A stretch of 64,000 nucleotides of DNA from Bactericera cockerelli (GCA_024516035.1 CM044967.1:16310502-16374501); one strand, 5' to 3'. Shown: positions 46,329 to 58,711, counted from the first letter of the stretch. Notes: generated by a model not told the origin, from the letters alone. A program made the numbers and translations.

Positions 46329-46504
46329 GCCGATCTCCGTGGCTCAGTGGTTAAGAGCATTTGTTGCTGACCCGGAGGTTGCAGGTTCGAATCCCGGCCG
46401 GAGCAAAAAATCCTGACCGATTTTTTCCGTTTCCGGAATGGCATGGATGTAAAGGTAAAGTGCTCTGAAGCAATGCGAAAACGGTTCCAGGGCACAACTA
46501 CCTT
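46329..46504 (+). repeat. SINE-G copy, full length
   Basis: CCGATCTCCGTGGCTCAGTGG, AGGTTCGAATCCCGGCCGG, GTTTCCGGAATGGCATGG, GGTTCCAGGGCACAACTACC. Confidence 0.9.
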
Positions 46505-47026
46505 TTCAAAACAAAAACAAAAAAATGTTATCCTCATTAATCAGATAAGGAGTATTGATTTCGCATGGTAGACATTAAACAAGTAATCATAATCAATTTT
46601 AAAGACCAACCTATTCGTATCAGTTATAATCATTATTTTTTCAACAATCTCATGTGGTGTTACAGTGTGGCTTAGTTTCATCAGGTTTTACTTCTGTGGA
46701 ACTAACTTATTACCGGAAGTAGGCATGTATTTATTAGAAAAAAGTCATTTTTTATTATTTTAGAGAGTTGATTCCTTATTATATATACTTGTACAGTCTG
46801 ATGTAATTTTAAACGACAAAATACATATTATCTATATTTACCGTTATATAAGCTCTGTTGTTTCTCGGAAGCGTTCTCCGCGAAACGACCGCACTTGATA
46901 CAATTAAATGTGGCATTATTGGTTGTGGCTAGAAAGACTTGTTGGTTAAATTTGTATTACTTGTTTAAAGAAAGTTCCTCCTTACGTTAATTAAGGGCGC
47001 TTTTTATTCCGTTACATACCTTATAA
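46505..47026. other. gene-free AT-rich sequence
   Basis: Nothing recognised. Confidence 0.45.
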
Positions 47027-47242
47027 TAATAATTACACTCTTTAGTGGAAGGTAACCACCAGGTGAGGTTAATACTCAAAGCATTTTCTACCACCTAAGT
47101 CTCAGAGTCTTATTTTTATGTGGTCACAAACTCTAAAGTAATGAGGAAAATTCATGGGTGGGATTCGAACCAATGGATCCCTGCGCTACCTGGATTACCA
47201 GACTAGCGCGTTAACCACTTGACTACCAACTACCATTGCACA
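47027..47242 (-). repeat. SINE-A copy
   Basis: CACTCTTTAGTGGAAGGTAAC to CTTGACTACCAACTACCATTGCA; a small duplication (CTACCAACTACCA) lies in the head. Confidence 0.87.
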
Positions 47243-49948
47243 CATAGAAAATTTAAGTACTCCATGATGATGGCACACTAATGTTCAGCTGGTAGAAAAT
47301 GCTACAGTTTAAAATTTTATTGTCCTGGGGAATTTTTCGTGTGTCGTGAATACCACACTAAAGTTTAGTATGTCTTCAATACTCTAATTAATCATTTTTT
47401 TACATGAAGAGTTAGCTCTACCTAGTCAGTTAAAGTTTTGAAAAATATCTTTATCGATCAAGCTATTGAGGTCGTTTGGTTTGGAAAATACCCTTTTACG
47501 GAGCTTAGCGTACCCAAATTTAAATAGGGAAAGTCAACTTTACTGTCTCTGGAGAACCAAATCTAATTGTAAACTCGTATACTCTATAATATTAATTTAA
47601 TCATTTGTAAATTCGGTTGGTTTCACGTCATAGTGCCCAGTTTTTGCAATGGCGCCATTGTTTAAGTGATGTTTTATAATATAGAATTATAGATGGTATA
47701 GTCCTGCTTATTATGTTTTTCCCTGTTTTGTATTAAAACTATTAATAGATAATCATTATTGGTTATTCCTGTGATATAAGCTAGTAATGAGATGGAACAC
47801 ATCCAAGTAATGTAATAATATTTGCTGATCTGTTAATTTGGAATAGAGATTTCTTCCTGAAAATATCAAGGCATTGTAAGTCTTACCAATATTTTCGGCT
47901 GTAATAATTGAACAATTGAACAGTGAACTAAACTAACTAAATTAAAAAGGTTTAAAATTGTATATTACGATTACAGTTAATGTTCACTTGAAAAAAAGAT
48001 TTTAGGTCCAATCCATCAGCAATTTTGGACCAACATCTAATTTCAGTCTGTAAGAAGTATATATCATTATTGTTTGAATTCATTCGCCTTCTTGAAGTCA
48101 TTAGGTACCTAATACATTTACAGTTACAGTATGTATCTATTATTGATTACATCATATTTACGAGTTAAGTCGAAGTCGCGTATCAAAAGAAGAAAATTGA
48201 TTTTTTCAAATTTCATTTATTATATTTTTCTTCTAAAAGCAAGGGTACTTACTCAATAAAATAAGTAACTCACCACTCATTTATACGTATTACTTACATA
48301 GTCAGATATTATAATGTTAAAGGTATAAAGTACATATTTTTGGTACAAGATTAAGAGGAGGATAATCCATTCCAGTGATTAATAAATCCATCAGCTATTG
48401 TTTTTTAACCTGTCAAATAGAGAGAGAAAAATAACAAATTTGATAGAAACATTAACTTTTATTCATAAGTAGCACTCTATTTTTCAGCATTTTACACCAT
48501 ATTGTTCCAATTATTAGAAATCCTCATATGGTAGGTGAATACCAAAATACCTATTTTTGTACATACCTACAATTGTCCTGAAAATTATTAAAATCCTAAT
48601 ATGTTTTCTGTAGTCAATTATGTATATTGATAAAGAAGGAACCAGATATTCCTTGGAACTAACCTATGATAAGTTCATATACGCTTCTGAAACCACACAG
48701 TTTGTCAATAGGAAAAAAATATTTGAGAAAAAACATAATTAAAAGTTTTTTTGTTCTCAAATGGAAACACCGGGCGAAACCGGGTTAGTAAAATAGTTTT
48801 TAATAAAGTGTTGGTGGTACTATTAAAATGCACAATTTGTTGAATTGATTTCTTTAATAGAAAATGATAACAACATCCAGCAACATATCAACCATTCTAA
48901 AAAACAACGACTTCCATGGTCAATGGGATAATGTTGGTGAAGATAGCTCCAACTATTTCTGGTTCCTGACTTGTCATTTTTATTTTCCGTCAGAATTCCC
49001 CTTGCTAAATCCACAAATTTACCTTTCTATACCATATCTATAAACTCATACCTCAAATAACGATTTTCTAGTCTAGTCAGTCAGTTTTCCTTATTAACGT
49101 CTAATAGCCACATTTATGGATAAATAAATTAGCTCCTAATGATTAATGAACTCTTAAGCATCAGTTCTAATGTTGTTATTGGAAAAGACAACACTGTTTA
49201 TAGTTTAATTTTAAAAAGGATATATCAGTGTAGATGTATTTAAAAAAAAAAAAAAAAAAAAAAGATCCTACATTTATGGGAACATGATAATGATGAATTT
49301 TTATTCAAAAAAGTTAATCTAAATTTTATTGTGGTAGAGTAAAAGAGCTTTTGTACAGAGTATTCTTCCAATAAAATAAGAGCTAAAAGAAACTGAATGG
49401 AACATAATTTTGTGACTTACTTTTTTATTGAGTCTCCCAGTAAAAGAAAACCAACTCAAGAGCCAATTGTTTACCATAAATGTGCCTGTAAGTCTACCAT
49501 GATAATAACCAAATATTTGCACTAACCTGACTTGTAATTTTATATGTTGTGATACCTTGTGAACTCTTTGGAGTTTTAACTTGCTGTTTTCAATCAATTG
49601 TACTTACTATTATTGATTTTTCATTCCCTTCTATGCTAAGAATATGTCACACATTCCTTCTCCTAAAGCTTCCTGTTTTCAAACCCATGATTTTATTATT
49701 TTTTGTTTGTGCAATACTCCTTGGACTTGATATTTTATTTTCTAGCTGAGAAATACAAATAAATGCTTTTTATTTTCTTTACCAACCCAATTGATAATCT
49801 GTTTGTTTTATTTTTTGAATATTGATATATCACAAAGATAGAAAAAGAACTAAACAGAGTTCAAGTGAGAAAGTAAAATATGTTACATGGTAAAATAACT
49901 AAGAGTAGGTAAAAAATACAATGATCCGTTTACAAACATCCTGAACAC
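47243..49948. other. longest repeat-poor stretch, AT-rich, no gene
   Basis: No coding region with bias or domain, and few dispersed repeats. An A-run lies at 49241-49263. Open frames of 60-90 codons here (for example 49319-49597) show no recognisable motif. Confidence 0.55.
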
Positions 49949-50400
49949 TGTGCACTGGTACTCAAGTGGTTAAGGCGCTAGTCTGGTAATCCAGGTAGCG
50001 TAGGGATCCGTTGGTTCGAATCCCACGCAGTGCATGAATTTTGCCTCATTAATTTGAGTTTGTGACCACGTAATAATAAGACTCTGTTAGGTGGTAGAAA
50101 ATGCTTTGAGCATTAACCTCGCCTGGTGGTTACCTTCCACTAAAGAGTGTTTTTATTATATATAATCCTGTATATATTTCCATTATTTAAATATGTAGGC
50201 AGCTTTGTTTGAAAATAAAACATATCCCTCTCCGTACAAGGATAATTAATCGACCCCTATAATAATTAAATAATTTTATCATTAACTTGCCTCGAATTTT
50301 TCCATACGTCCTCAATAGCATATCTAAAAGTATCAATTTTGGCGTACTTCGACAATTAAAAATATGCCATTGTACATTTAAAAACTTTCTTGTGAACATT
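49949..50400 (+). repeat. SINE-A within a direct segmental duplication, copy 1
   Basis: SINE-A 49949-50160 plus flank GTATATATTTCCATTATTTA ... GGCGTACTTCGACAATT; the same SINE variant (CACGCAGTGCATGAATTTTG) and flank recur at 51121-51560. Confidence 0.88.
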
Positions 50401-50604
50401 GTAGGTCTTTGAGATGATACTGAACTCCGAGTACCAACGCATCGAGCATTGTCAGCTGTGTGTCAATACGTCATTATAAATTATTTATATCACAACACTC
50501 TAGCTATTAGATAATAGAATAATGAGAAAGTAGCAGTACCAATAAATGTATTATAGCAAGGCATCAAAATGGTAAAGCAATTATAATCACGATCAAAAGA
50601 AACG

Positions 50605-50675
50605 CCTAGCTGACAAGGTGCGGGTTATTGGGGAAGAGGATTTGCCTATTGGCAAAGTTTCCACCCCAACCTCAG
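50605..50675 (-). repeat. diverged SINE-E head
   Basis: GACAAGGTGCGGGTTATTGG ... GCAAAGTTTCCACCCCAACC. Confidence 0.5.
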
Positions 50676-50964
50676 TGAAATGAGTACTGAAGTAGGCGAC
50701 CATGCAATTTGACCGATATTTTGGTAATCATTTCTAACCCGCTAAAGTGAATAATACACAAAGAAGACAATTTTCTATTATAACGGTATCTTAACAATTA
50801 TCTCTGTGAAAGAAACATTAGAATATAATGGAAAAAAAAAAATGCCTACTAGGCGTTATTCGTAGCTCTTTCATTGGCTCATGAATGTTCTATGTATCTT
50901 TTTTTACAAGACAAAGATTTCCATAGCACTTATTAGTACACTAATAACCGCACCATTCAGGTAG

Positions 50965-51105
50965 ATTTATCAATAACCTGCTGATTTCTGTAACCTGAAG
51001 GTCGGTGGTTCAAGTCCTGGTTTCAGCGTTGATTTAGTAAAGCGAATTAGAGAGTAGTTGTGATATCACAAAGTGATTAACACAAATAGGAGTGATTAAC
51101 ACAAA
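50965..51105 (+). repeat. SINE-D copy
   Basis: Head partly lost; GTAACCTGAAGGTCGGTGG, GTTGATTTAGTAAAGCGAAT, GTGATTAACACAAAT. Confidence 0.75.
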
Positions 51106-51120
51106 AGTTTTGTAAATTTA

Positions 51121-51830
51121 ATGCACTGGTAGTCAAGTGATTAACGCGCTAGTCTGGTAATCCAGGTAGCGTAGGGATCCGTTGGTTCGAATCCCACGCA
51201 GTGCATGAATTTTGCCTCATTAATTTGAGTTTGTGACCACGTAATAATAAGACTCTTAGGGTTAGGTGGTAGAAAATGCTGTGAGCATTAACCTCGCCTG
51301 GTGGTTACCTTCCACTAAAGAGTGTTATTATTATTATGATATATATCCTGTATATATTTCCATTATTTAAATATGTAGGCAGCTTTGTTTGAAAATAAAA
51401 CTATATCCCTCTCCGTACAAGGATAATTAATCGACCCCTATAATAATTAAATAATTTTATCATTAACTTGCCTCGAATTTTTCCATACGTCCTCAATAGC
51501 ATATCTAAAAGGATCAATTTTGGCGTACTTCGACAAATTAAAAAATATGTACATTTAAAACTTATGTCTGTGGTGAAGTTCAGAGATGTTGTTAGTGTCT
51601 AATAAAATGATGATGATACGTTGAAAATTCCGATGCTACAAACGTCACTCCCGAGCCATTGTCCACACTGACACCATGACTGTCAATACAGTCCATTAAT
51701 TCTGGCACAATTGATTCTATTGATGGACACAACACTCAGCTACTCAGGAGAATAGGAATCGAAATGAGAAAGAAGCAAGTACCAATAATATTGGTTACTT
51801 ACTGAGCTACAGTGTGTCTATCAAAATTGG
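51121..51830 (+). repeat. direct segmental duplication, copy 2
   Basis: Near-identical to copy 1 up to about 51560, then more diverged similarity continues (ACACAACACTC, AATGAGAAAG, AGTACCAATAA words in the same order). Confidence 0.82.
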
Positions 51831-51851
51831 TTACTTTTTTTAAGCTTTATT

Positions 51852-52149
51852 CAGTAGTCACTGTGGCAGAGCGAGTTAGCGCGCTAGGCATTGCACACAT
51901 GGTGACCTGGGTTCGATTCCCAGCGGGGGAGGATTTTTTCTGCTCTGTACTTGGATGTTCGGGGTCCACTCATACCTCGTGAGGAAAAATGAGTAGCTGC
52001 TTTAATGTGAAGCAGCGACCAGTGGCAGAATCTTAGGCAAAAAAATAATACAAGATATTGTAAATTAAAGTGGTAAAGTCCAATGGTTCTGCGCTACCCA
52101 CTAAAATTGTGACATAATAACACAAAGAAAAAGCATTATTATTATTATT
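51852..52149 (+). repeat. SINE-C copy, full length
   Basis: Differs from 21179-21475 at only a handful of positions by eye; both have intact A and B boxes. Confidence 0.92.
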
Positions 52150-52307
52150 AAGCTTTATTAGGTAGAACAAAAAATATATACAGTAGAACACAATGAAATA
52201 TAAAGAAAAACAAAAAGATTAAAGAAATATACAAGAAGGAAAAAAAAGAGAGAAATGTCCTACCTAAAGGGCGGGGTTATTGTCTGTGGCAATCTCTTCC
52301 ACCCAAC
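52136..52307 (-). repeat. SINE-E copy
   Basis: AAGCTTTATTAGGTAGAAC to CTCTTCCACCCAAC; shares the (ATT)n tail with the SINE-C before it. Confidence 0.85.
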
Positions 52308-52654
52308 TTGGCCTTCCGTGAACTGTGATCTACAGAATCTATAATAATAGAAGTTGTAGATAGACTAATAAAGATTTCAGAACATACTGCACAGTGCTCA
52401 TGTAGTGGACAACTGTTTTGAACTAATTGCCCCGCATCAGCAGTCAGAAGGTGGCAATAGGTATGGATGTTATCAAATAACCCTGCTATTTCAATAGTTT
52501 TCATATTTAAAAGGCACGAATGCACAATTCCCATGAGAATTTCGATATTGTTTGATGTTTGGTCTGTGTTGTTGGTAACAGACAGACCCTAATTGGTAGA
52601 TAGGAAGATCTGCGTTTAGAGATTTGGTCCTCACAGACTCATTTATCTTTTTTT

Positions 52655-52995
52655 TTCTCTCTCTCTTTTTACTCTGTCTTATCCCGCGCAAGCAGGGTCG
52701 AGGTTGGTTGGTTTTGGCACATTTTTTACGGCTGGATGTCCTTCCTAACGCCAACGATTCTATTTTTTTAACGTCCTGCATTAGAACGGGGGTTTCACCC
52801 TCCATTCACTGGGAATCGTACCAGCTACGCACATTAACCTCACCCAGCCTGGGTAGGGCCGGAAATACCAGCCTCACATGTATGGGGTAAATAATGACAA
52901 TAGAGGTATCTTATCAATAGTATGTATGACGGGATATCGAGACATCGAGCTACAGAGGTCAATGATAGCAGCAATTCTGCAATATCAGCGATCGT
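52655..52995 (-). repeat. tail T plus 100-base flank, copy 1
   Basis: Tail T in reverse to TAGGGCCGGAAATACCAGCC, then GTAAATAATGACAATAGAGG ... GCAATTCTGCAATATCAGCG. The whole block recurs at 61225-61580. Confidence 0.85.
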
Positions 52996-53204
52996 CGAAG
53001 TAAGCCTTGGACACCCAGTGTGGGTCATATTGGCATCATTATTATTTTGATTACCTTTTCTCGAGACATTGACTTCTGGAAGATGTCATGCACGGGCGTA
53101 GAGGACCATTACAATTACAAGTATGATAGGATAGGCACACAATTTTTATGTAACTTTTATCCACCATGAAGGTTGTGCATTTCGCGAGCCTTTCACTTCT
53201 TGAA

Positions 53205-53415
53205 GGGCCACTGTCAATGGAGTGTTGAATCTCGTAGGATCACCGAAGCTAACCAACGTGCAGCGAGGTGAAGACTTTGTGATGCTGGCATTCTGGCCCA
53301 ACCCAGGCTGGGAGAGGTTGATGTGGGTTGTAGGTTTGTGAGTTTCCTTCGAATGAAGGGTATAATCCTCGTAGTGTTTGATCATGCAGTTGAAAAAAGA
53401 CGTTTAACCCTAATT
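53205..53415 (+). repeat. 5S-derived SINE copy
   Basis: GCCACTGTCAATGGAGTG, GGATCACCGAAGCTAACC, GGCTGGGAGAGGTTGATG, GACGTTTAACCC. Confidence 0.8.
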
Positions 53416-53462
53416 TAACTAACTTCTTGAAGGGAAGACAGTTCGGATGATTTGGGATTCCT

Positions 53463-53670
53463 GATAGTATGATTAGCTCAGTGGTAAGATACTCGCTTGC
53501 CATGTGGAAGGTCCTGGGTTCGATCCCCAGAGCCGACGAAATTGTATTCAAAATTTGTTTATAAGGGATACCTTCCAGTAGTACGCTCACCCACTTTTGG
53601 TGGATCGGATCGTGGTTATTGTGTTAATCACGCAAGACTGATGTCACAATAAAATTACTCAAACCCGAAC
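53463..53670 (+). repeat. SINE with tRNA-Gly-like head (SINE-I)
   Basis: TTAGCTCAGTGGTAAGATAC, CGCTTGCCATG, GGGTTCGATCCCCAGAGCCG. It looks like tRNA-Gly(GCC) but the acceptor stem does not pair and an unrelated body follows (GGGATACCTTCCAGTAGTAC). Confidence 0.7.
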
Positions 53671-53697
53671 GACCTTCACGAGTTTTTTAATATCGTT

Positions 53698-53885
53698 GGG
53701 TTGAACGTCGCTTTCAACTGTATGGTCATATATCACGACGGGGGTATTACCCTCCCATTCGCTTCAAGGTAGAGAATACACAGCAACACGAGGGTTCGAA
53801 TATGAATGGTCACTCATCCAAGTCCTAACCTCGCTGGGTGTTGCTTCAGCACAGAACGAGAACTGGTGAATTCAACATGCCATCG
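53698..53885 (-). repeat. 5S-derived SINE copy
   Basis: GGGTTGAACGTCGCTTTCAAC ... ACTCATCCAAGTCCTAACC ... AACATGCCATCGTTGG. Confidence 0.78.
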
Positions 53886-54244
53886 TTGGTCGGTCACTGT
53901 CAGTTCGTTATAAAATCATTCATAATACACGTATAGTTGGTTATTAAAAATATTTGTTTTAATTCAAGGGTGATATCGCAATAATTACTCAAACTCGCCT
54001 TACTAAATGTTTGCTTACTAAGGGACACGAACCCCCGACCTTAAAATAACGAGGAGCTCCCCTTATCCTCTGACGTATTCACGATGGCTCATGTCTTTCT
54101 TTTTGTTACAATGGAATGGTCTAAATCCGTTCTGGTGGGCTGTTAACTTAACGCACCTGGAAAACCCAAGGATGGTGTTAATATCGTGAAGACTTAAATA
54201 AGTATCGAGCTCTTCAATTTTAATTTTATTGTTCTTACCATCGA

Positions 54245-54382
54245 TTTTTACTAGCTTGATCGATAAGGCGGCGGACTTGTAACCTGGAGGTCCATGGTTC
54301 AAGTCCCGGTTTCAGCGTAGATTTAGTAAAGCGAGTTTCAGTAGTTGTGATATCACGAAAGCGATCAACACAAACATGATAT
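54245..54382 (+). repeat. SINE-D copy
   Basis: ACTAGCTTGATCGATAAGGC to GTGATATCACGAAAGCGATC; a truncated reverse copy lies at 53975-54040. Confidence 0.85.
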
Positions 54383-54399
54383 CTTAACTTACCGTCGAT

Positions 54400-55022
54400 T
54401 TTCAAACGAACCGTACGATTTTAGGAGAATAATTTCTAGCAATTGTACACACCGTACGACCCTACTTAGATAAAAACTAATTATCGTACGAGTAAGCTAT
54501 ACTCATTATATGATAGAGCTTTACGCAAAGTACCATAAAGCTCTACCCATCTTATGATCGAGCTACCTATACGCATCGCACGATGAAGCTATACTAAAGT
54601 TAAAGTTAAGTTATCATATTTGTGTTAATCACTATCGTGATATCACAACTACTCAAACTCGCTTCACTAAATCTACGCTGAAACCGGGACTTGAACCACC
54701 GACCTCCAGGTTACAAGTCCGCTGCTTATCGATCAAGCTACTGAGGTCGGTGATAAAGCTATACTCCTCATAACATGATTAGAGGCTACACGCATCGTAG
54801 ATAAAGCTATATTCCTCATATATGACTTTAGCTACCAACGCTATCGTACAAGATTAAAGACTACGCATCGTACGATAAAACTAGCTCTACGCATTACATA
54901 ACGAATAAAGCTCTACTCCTCATATGACTTAGCTACACGCATTGTACGATAAAGCTCTACTATGACTGCTACAGCATCGTACGATATAAAAACTCAACGC
55001 ATCGTACGATACTAAATACCGG
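54400..55022. repeat. CGTACG-rich degenerate minisatellite, interrupted by SINE-D
   Basis: Units of about 45 bases: TACACGCATCGTACGATAAAGC and CTCTACTCCTCATATGACTT, much altered. A minus-strand SINE-D at 54613-54751 splits the array. Confidence 0.85.
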
Positions 55023-55098
55023 GACACGATGTGAAAGCGCGACCCTCAGCTCTGAGAACCGCAAGCTACCGCAGCTGTATCCGCGGTTCTTACTCTTT

Positions 55099-55403
55099 TT
55101 ACCTCTCTCTGGCCTGTCGAGAACTTGTTTTAATGCTGCAAGCCTGGTTATTTATTAATTTGAAGTCTTTTTCCAGTTCTTCGATCTTAGCGTTCTCGCT
55201 CGGATGCTTGACTTTAGCGGTCGCTGTAAGAATTTGTAGTCTCCGTGGTTCACTCAGGTCTCTTCTCGACTCGTTGTTCTTCGTTTGGTAACTTGGTTCT
55301 CCGATTCTTCCAACTCCATCTCGTAGAGTTCTCTTCAGTTGTGGTTATTTTCTTTAAATTTCTCAAAATCTTCAGTTTGTGATTTGAGTTCGTCGAGAGG
55401 TAC
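55099..55403 (-). pseudogene. broken coiled-coil-like coding remnant
   Basis: On the minus strand, 55403 to 55340 reads LDELKSQTEDFEKFKENN, then a stop. ELYEMELEESENQVTK follows in the same frame. After a frame change, LSEPRRLQILTATAKV and AKIEELEKDFKLINNQ run to TAA at 55099-55101. Lys/Glu/Leu heptad-like content suggests a decayed exon or retrocopy of a coiled-coil protein; family unknown. The plus-strand 86-codon frame over it looks like its shadow. Confidence 0.45.
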
Positions 55404-55995
55404 GTGTGCGTGCGTCTATTTTTTTGCGATGATTTTGTAGAGATTTTTTATTTTTAAATATTTTTTTCATTACCTGTGTGTTCTAAATTGTGTGAATAAT
55501 TATATTTATTTAGTTTAAATAAACTTGAATTACTGCGTAACCATTTAATTGTAATTAATTTTATCTGTCGTTAATTAATTAATTTTTTAATTAAAGTTCA
55601 GTGTTTATTACTTTTTTATTTCAAGTACTTTGATATTTGTTTAGACTTGTTATTTTTTTAAAAATAAAGTTCAACTTTGGATATCGATACCTGATTTCTT
55701 CTAGCTTCCTTGTGTAATGTTCGATTTGGTTTGATCGGAGATCTGGTGATTATCTTGATTTATGTAAGTAAGTACATAAATATTTTCAAATAGAATAAAT
55801 AGTATATTCCTGTTCCTGATTTTTTATATACATATTTTGTAATCCACATTCTCGTAGGTTTTTGTAATTTCAAACAGATTCTCAACTTATCCTATGGCCA
55901 TGTTGGTAAAGAAGATTATCTAGTTACTATTTCATTATGTACACGAATATCTGTTAACTCTTCTTTCTCCTTATTGGGTTATGTAGCCCAGTAAA
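55404..55995. other. gene-free AT-rich sequence
   Basis: No feature recognised. Confidence 0.45.
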
Positions 55996-55999
55996 TTCA

Positions 56000-56371
56000 T
56001 GTACATCTAATACAACTTCTCACTTTTCTGTTTATACTGATCATACTGAAATAATTAACGTTATATGATAGCGTACCTAGTACAGTTGCTAAACTTAAAA
56101 TTAGCACTACTTGTTTAATTTTTTGAAAATATGTAGGTACTGTTACTATATTACTACTGCTTGCTGATACTATAAATACTTGTATAAAAAATACTACTGG
56201 TAATCCAGGTAGTGTAGCGATCCGTTGGTTTGAATCCCACCCAGTGCATGAATTTTTCCTCATTAATTTGAGTTTGTGACCACATAATAATAATAATACT
56301 CTGAGGGTTAAGTGATAGAAAATGCTTTAGGCATTAACCTCACCTGGTGGTACCTTCTACTAAAGAGTATC
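56000..56371 (+). repeat. repeat H scrap and truncated SINE-A
   Basis: 56000-56040 is repeat H (ACAACTTCTCACTTTTCTG). 56195-56371 is SINE-A starting at TGGTAATCCAGGTAGTG. TACTACTTG words around it form a weak local repeat. Confidence 0.75.
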
Positions 56372-56814
56372 TACTTACTACTACTTGCTGATAATATAAA
56401 TAGTACTTACTACTTGTATAAATAATACTTACTACTTACTGAAGCTACTACTACTTGATAAAATCGGAACTTGGCAGCTAAGGATAGCTGGGGTCTTACG
56501 GTTGTTGCTCTCTCTCTTTCTCTCTCGTGAAAGATCATTTTATGCTGATAGTTGAATCTTGAGATGTATGTCATCGAATCTTGAGATGGTATTTCACGCA
56601 GAATGTTGCGTAGCTCAAAGGTTCCAGGATTTGCTTCAGCAAGGGCACTTACAGCCGTAGTTATGAACAGAGAATTTTTTTGAGATTTTTGTAATGCTTT
56701 GAGCATCATCCTCGTTAACTTCCACTAACGAGTGTAATTATATTTGTAATTTGTCCCTTGGTGCACAAAAAACAGACATTCTTACTGCACAGAAAACTTG
56801 CAAAAATACTGAAA
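56372..56814. other. gene-free sequence
   Basis: A minus-strand 99-codon frame (56410-56709) has no recognisable domain and crosses a CTCTCTTT tract. Confidence 0.45.
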
Positions 56815-57090
56815 ATCTCAAATTGATGAGGAAAATTCATACACAGGTTGGGATTCGAACCAAGGGATCCTACGCTACCTGGATTACCAGACTAGCGCGT
56901 TAATCACTTGACTACCAGTGCATTAAATTACAAAACTTTTGTGTTAATCACTCCTATTTGTGTTAATCACTTTGTGATATCACAACTACTCTCTAATTCG
57001 CTTTACTAAATCAACGCTGAAACCAGGACTTGAACCACCGACCTTCAGGTTACAAGATCGCCGCGTTATCGATCAAACTACTGAGGTCGG
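56815..57090 (-). repeat. SINE-A head and SINE-D, both minus
   Basis: 56815-56926 is SINE-A (body and head). 56945-57090 is SINE-D ending ACTACTGAGGTCGGTT. The pair mirrors the SINE-D/SINE-A pair at 50965-51346. Confidence 0.85.
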
Positions 57091-57325
57091 TTCTTAGTGT
57101 AAAAAGTGCATGGAATTTGACTTGTAAAAGTACATAGAAATTTCTGAGCCACAAAGAGCTTAACGTACATAGGATGTTTGTTCCATTACGTCTATGTACT
57201 TCACAGAGAATGTTAAGTACCGTTTAACCTCAGATATTGTCTCTTTTGTATACTCTGTATGCCTGTTGGAATGATTAACCAGAAATGACGGTCAAATTGC
57301 AGTCACCTACTTCAGTCATAGCATG

Positions 57326-57498
57326 GGTTGGGTGGAAGAGATTGCCTTAGGCGATAACTCCGCCCTTTAGCTGGGACGTTTTTTTTTTATTGTTTATACT
57401 GTTTTCATTTCTTTGTGATCATTATTTGTACGGTACAATTGTACATAATTATTATGTCTTATTATCTAATAAAGAGGTTATAATAATAATAATAATTA
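57326..57498 (+). repeat. SINE-E copy
   Basis: GGGTTGGGTGGAAGAGATTG, GCCTTAGGCGATAACTCCGCC, end ATCTAATAAAGAGG(TAA)n. Confidence 0.87.
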
Positions 57499-58309
57499 TA
57501 AACCGACCACCACAGCTCAAACTAGAAGCGGACTGGTAACCTGGAGTTCGGTTGTTCAAGTCCCTAGAATGGCAAATTCGTGGCACATTTGAGTGATTCT
57601 GATACAATATATCGTTAAAATCTAAAGCAGTTTCTTTCTTATACAATATCTGCAGTATATATAGATTATACAGCTGATCACCAAACTTTTACTAGATCTT
57701 CGAAATCAAAAAAGACCTTAAAGCCATTACTTAGTAAATTAAAAAAATCTAAATTTTAAACCTATTGTAAATAATTCATTTTTTGTGTAATGTTCTTCAA
57801 CTCTGCTGGAGTTTTATAAAGTGAATGAATGTTAAGTGTTATTGTACTTCTTTTTGGTTCTCTGGCGTTATTCCCAAATTCTAAAGGACTTTTACGAGAT
57901 AATAAATGGGTTTTAATGTTTTTATAGGCGGACCCCTCCATTTTTGGTCCTTTGAGCCCACTGAGTTAAAAGAGAAATACTCCACATGTGATTTTGTAAT
58001 TTCCTATTTAATATTCTTTATCGAGTAGTTCGTTTACAATTATTTTATATAATAGATAATGGTGGCTACAAATAAGAATCAATTTTACATTATTATAGGG
58101 CCTTTCAGAAAAAAAAATATATTTTACATACTACCGATCTTACGTACTTACATATGGAATGCTTATATATAACACTGAGTGAGTAGTTTATGTTGGATAA
58201 TGGAGGAGGCAAGAAAACAAAGCTCTTTGTGAGACTTTGATCCCACTAAAATTTTGAAATTGACAGTTTGGGCAATAACCATGCAATATATCACAAATGT
58301 ATTAATTTC
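57499..58309. other. gene-free AT-rich sequence
   Basis: 57505-57600 may be a decayed tRNA-headed SINE (CTGGTAACCTGGAGTTCGG); the rest is unassigned. Confidence 0.4.
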
Positions 58310-58711
58310 AATGGTAGTCAAGTCAACGCGCTAGTCTGGTAATCCAGGTAGCGTAGGGATCCGTTGTTTCGAATCCCACCCAGTGCATGATTTTTTCCTC
58401 AGTAATTTTAGTTTGTGACCACATACCTATTAATAAGACTCTGAGGGTTAGTTAGGTGGTAGTAAATGCTTTGAGCATTAACCTCGCCTGGTGGTTAACT
58501 TCCACTAAAGAGTGTTGTTATCCCGGTGGCGGCACTCTGTGAACCCAGAGAATGCAGATGTCGTGGGTTCGAAACCCAGCCGGGACATGATAAGTTATCA
58601 TCCCATATGGGATTTTTACCACATAATAATATATCTTGGGCTTACTGCTGGAAATAGACTTTGATAGTCTTAATCGGGCAGTATAAATAAGGCGATATTA
58701 TTATTGTTATT
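58310..58711 (+). repeat. SINE-A followed directly by SINE-B
   Basis: SINE-A 58310-58520 lacks its first bases. The SINE-B head at 58521 has lost its D-arm region (CCCGGTGGCGGCACTC) and continues to GGCGATATTATTATTG. Confidence 0.87.

Noticed and set aside
53463..53537. Possible tRNA-Gly gene
   Set aside because: Gly-like anticodon and T arm are present, but the 5' acceptor bases do not pair with the 3' side and a SINE body follows directly.
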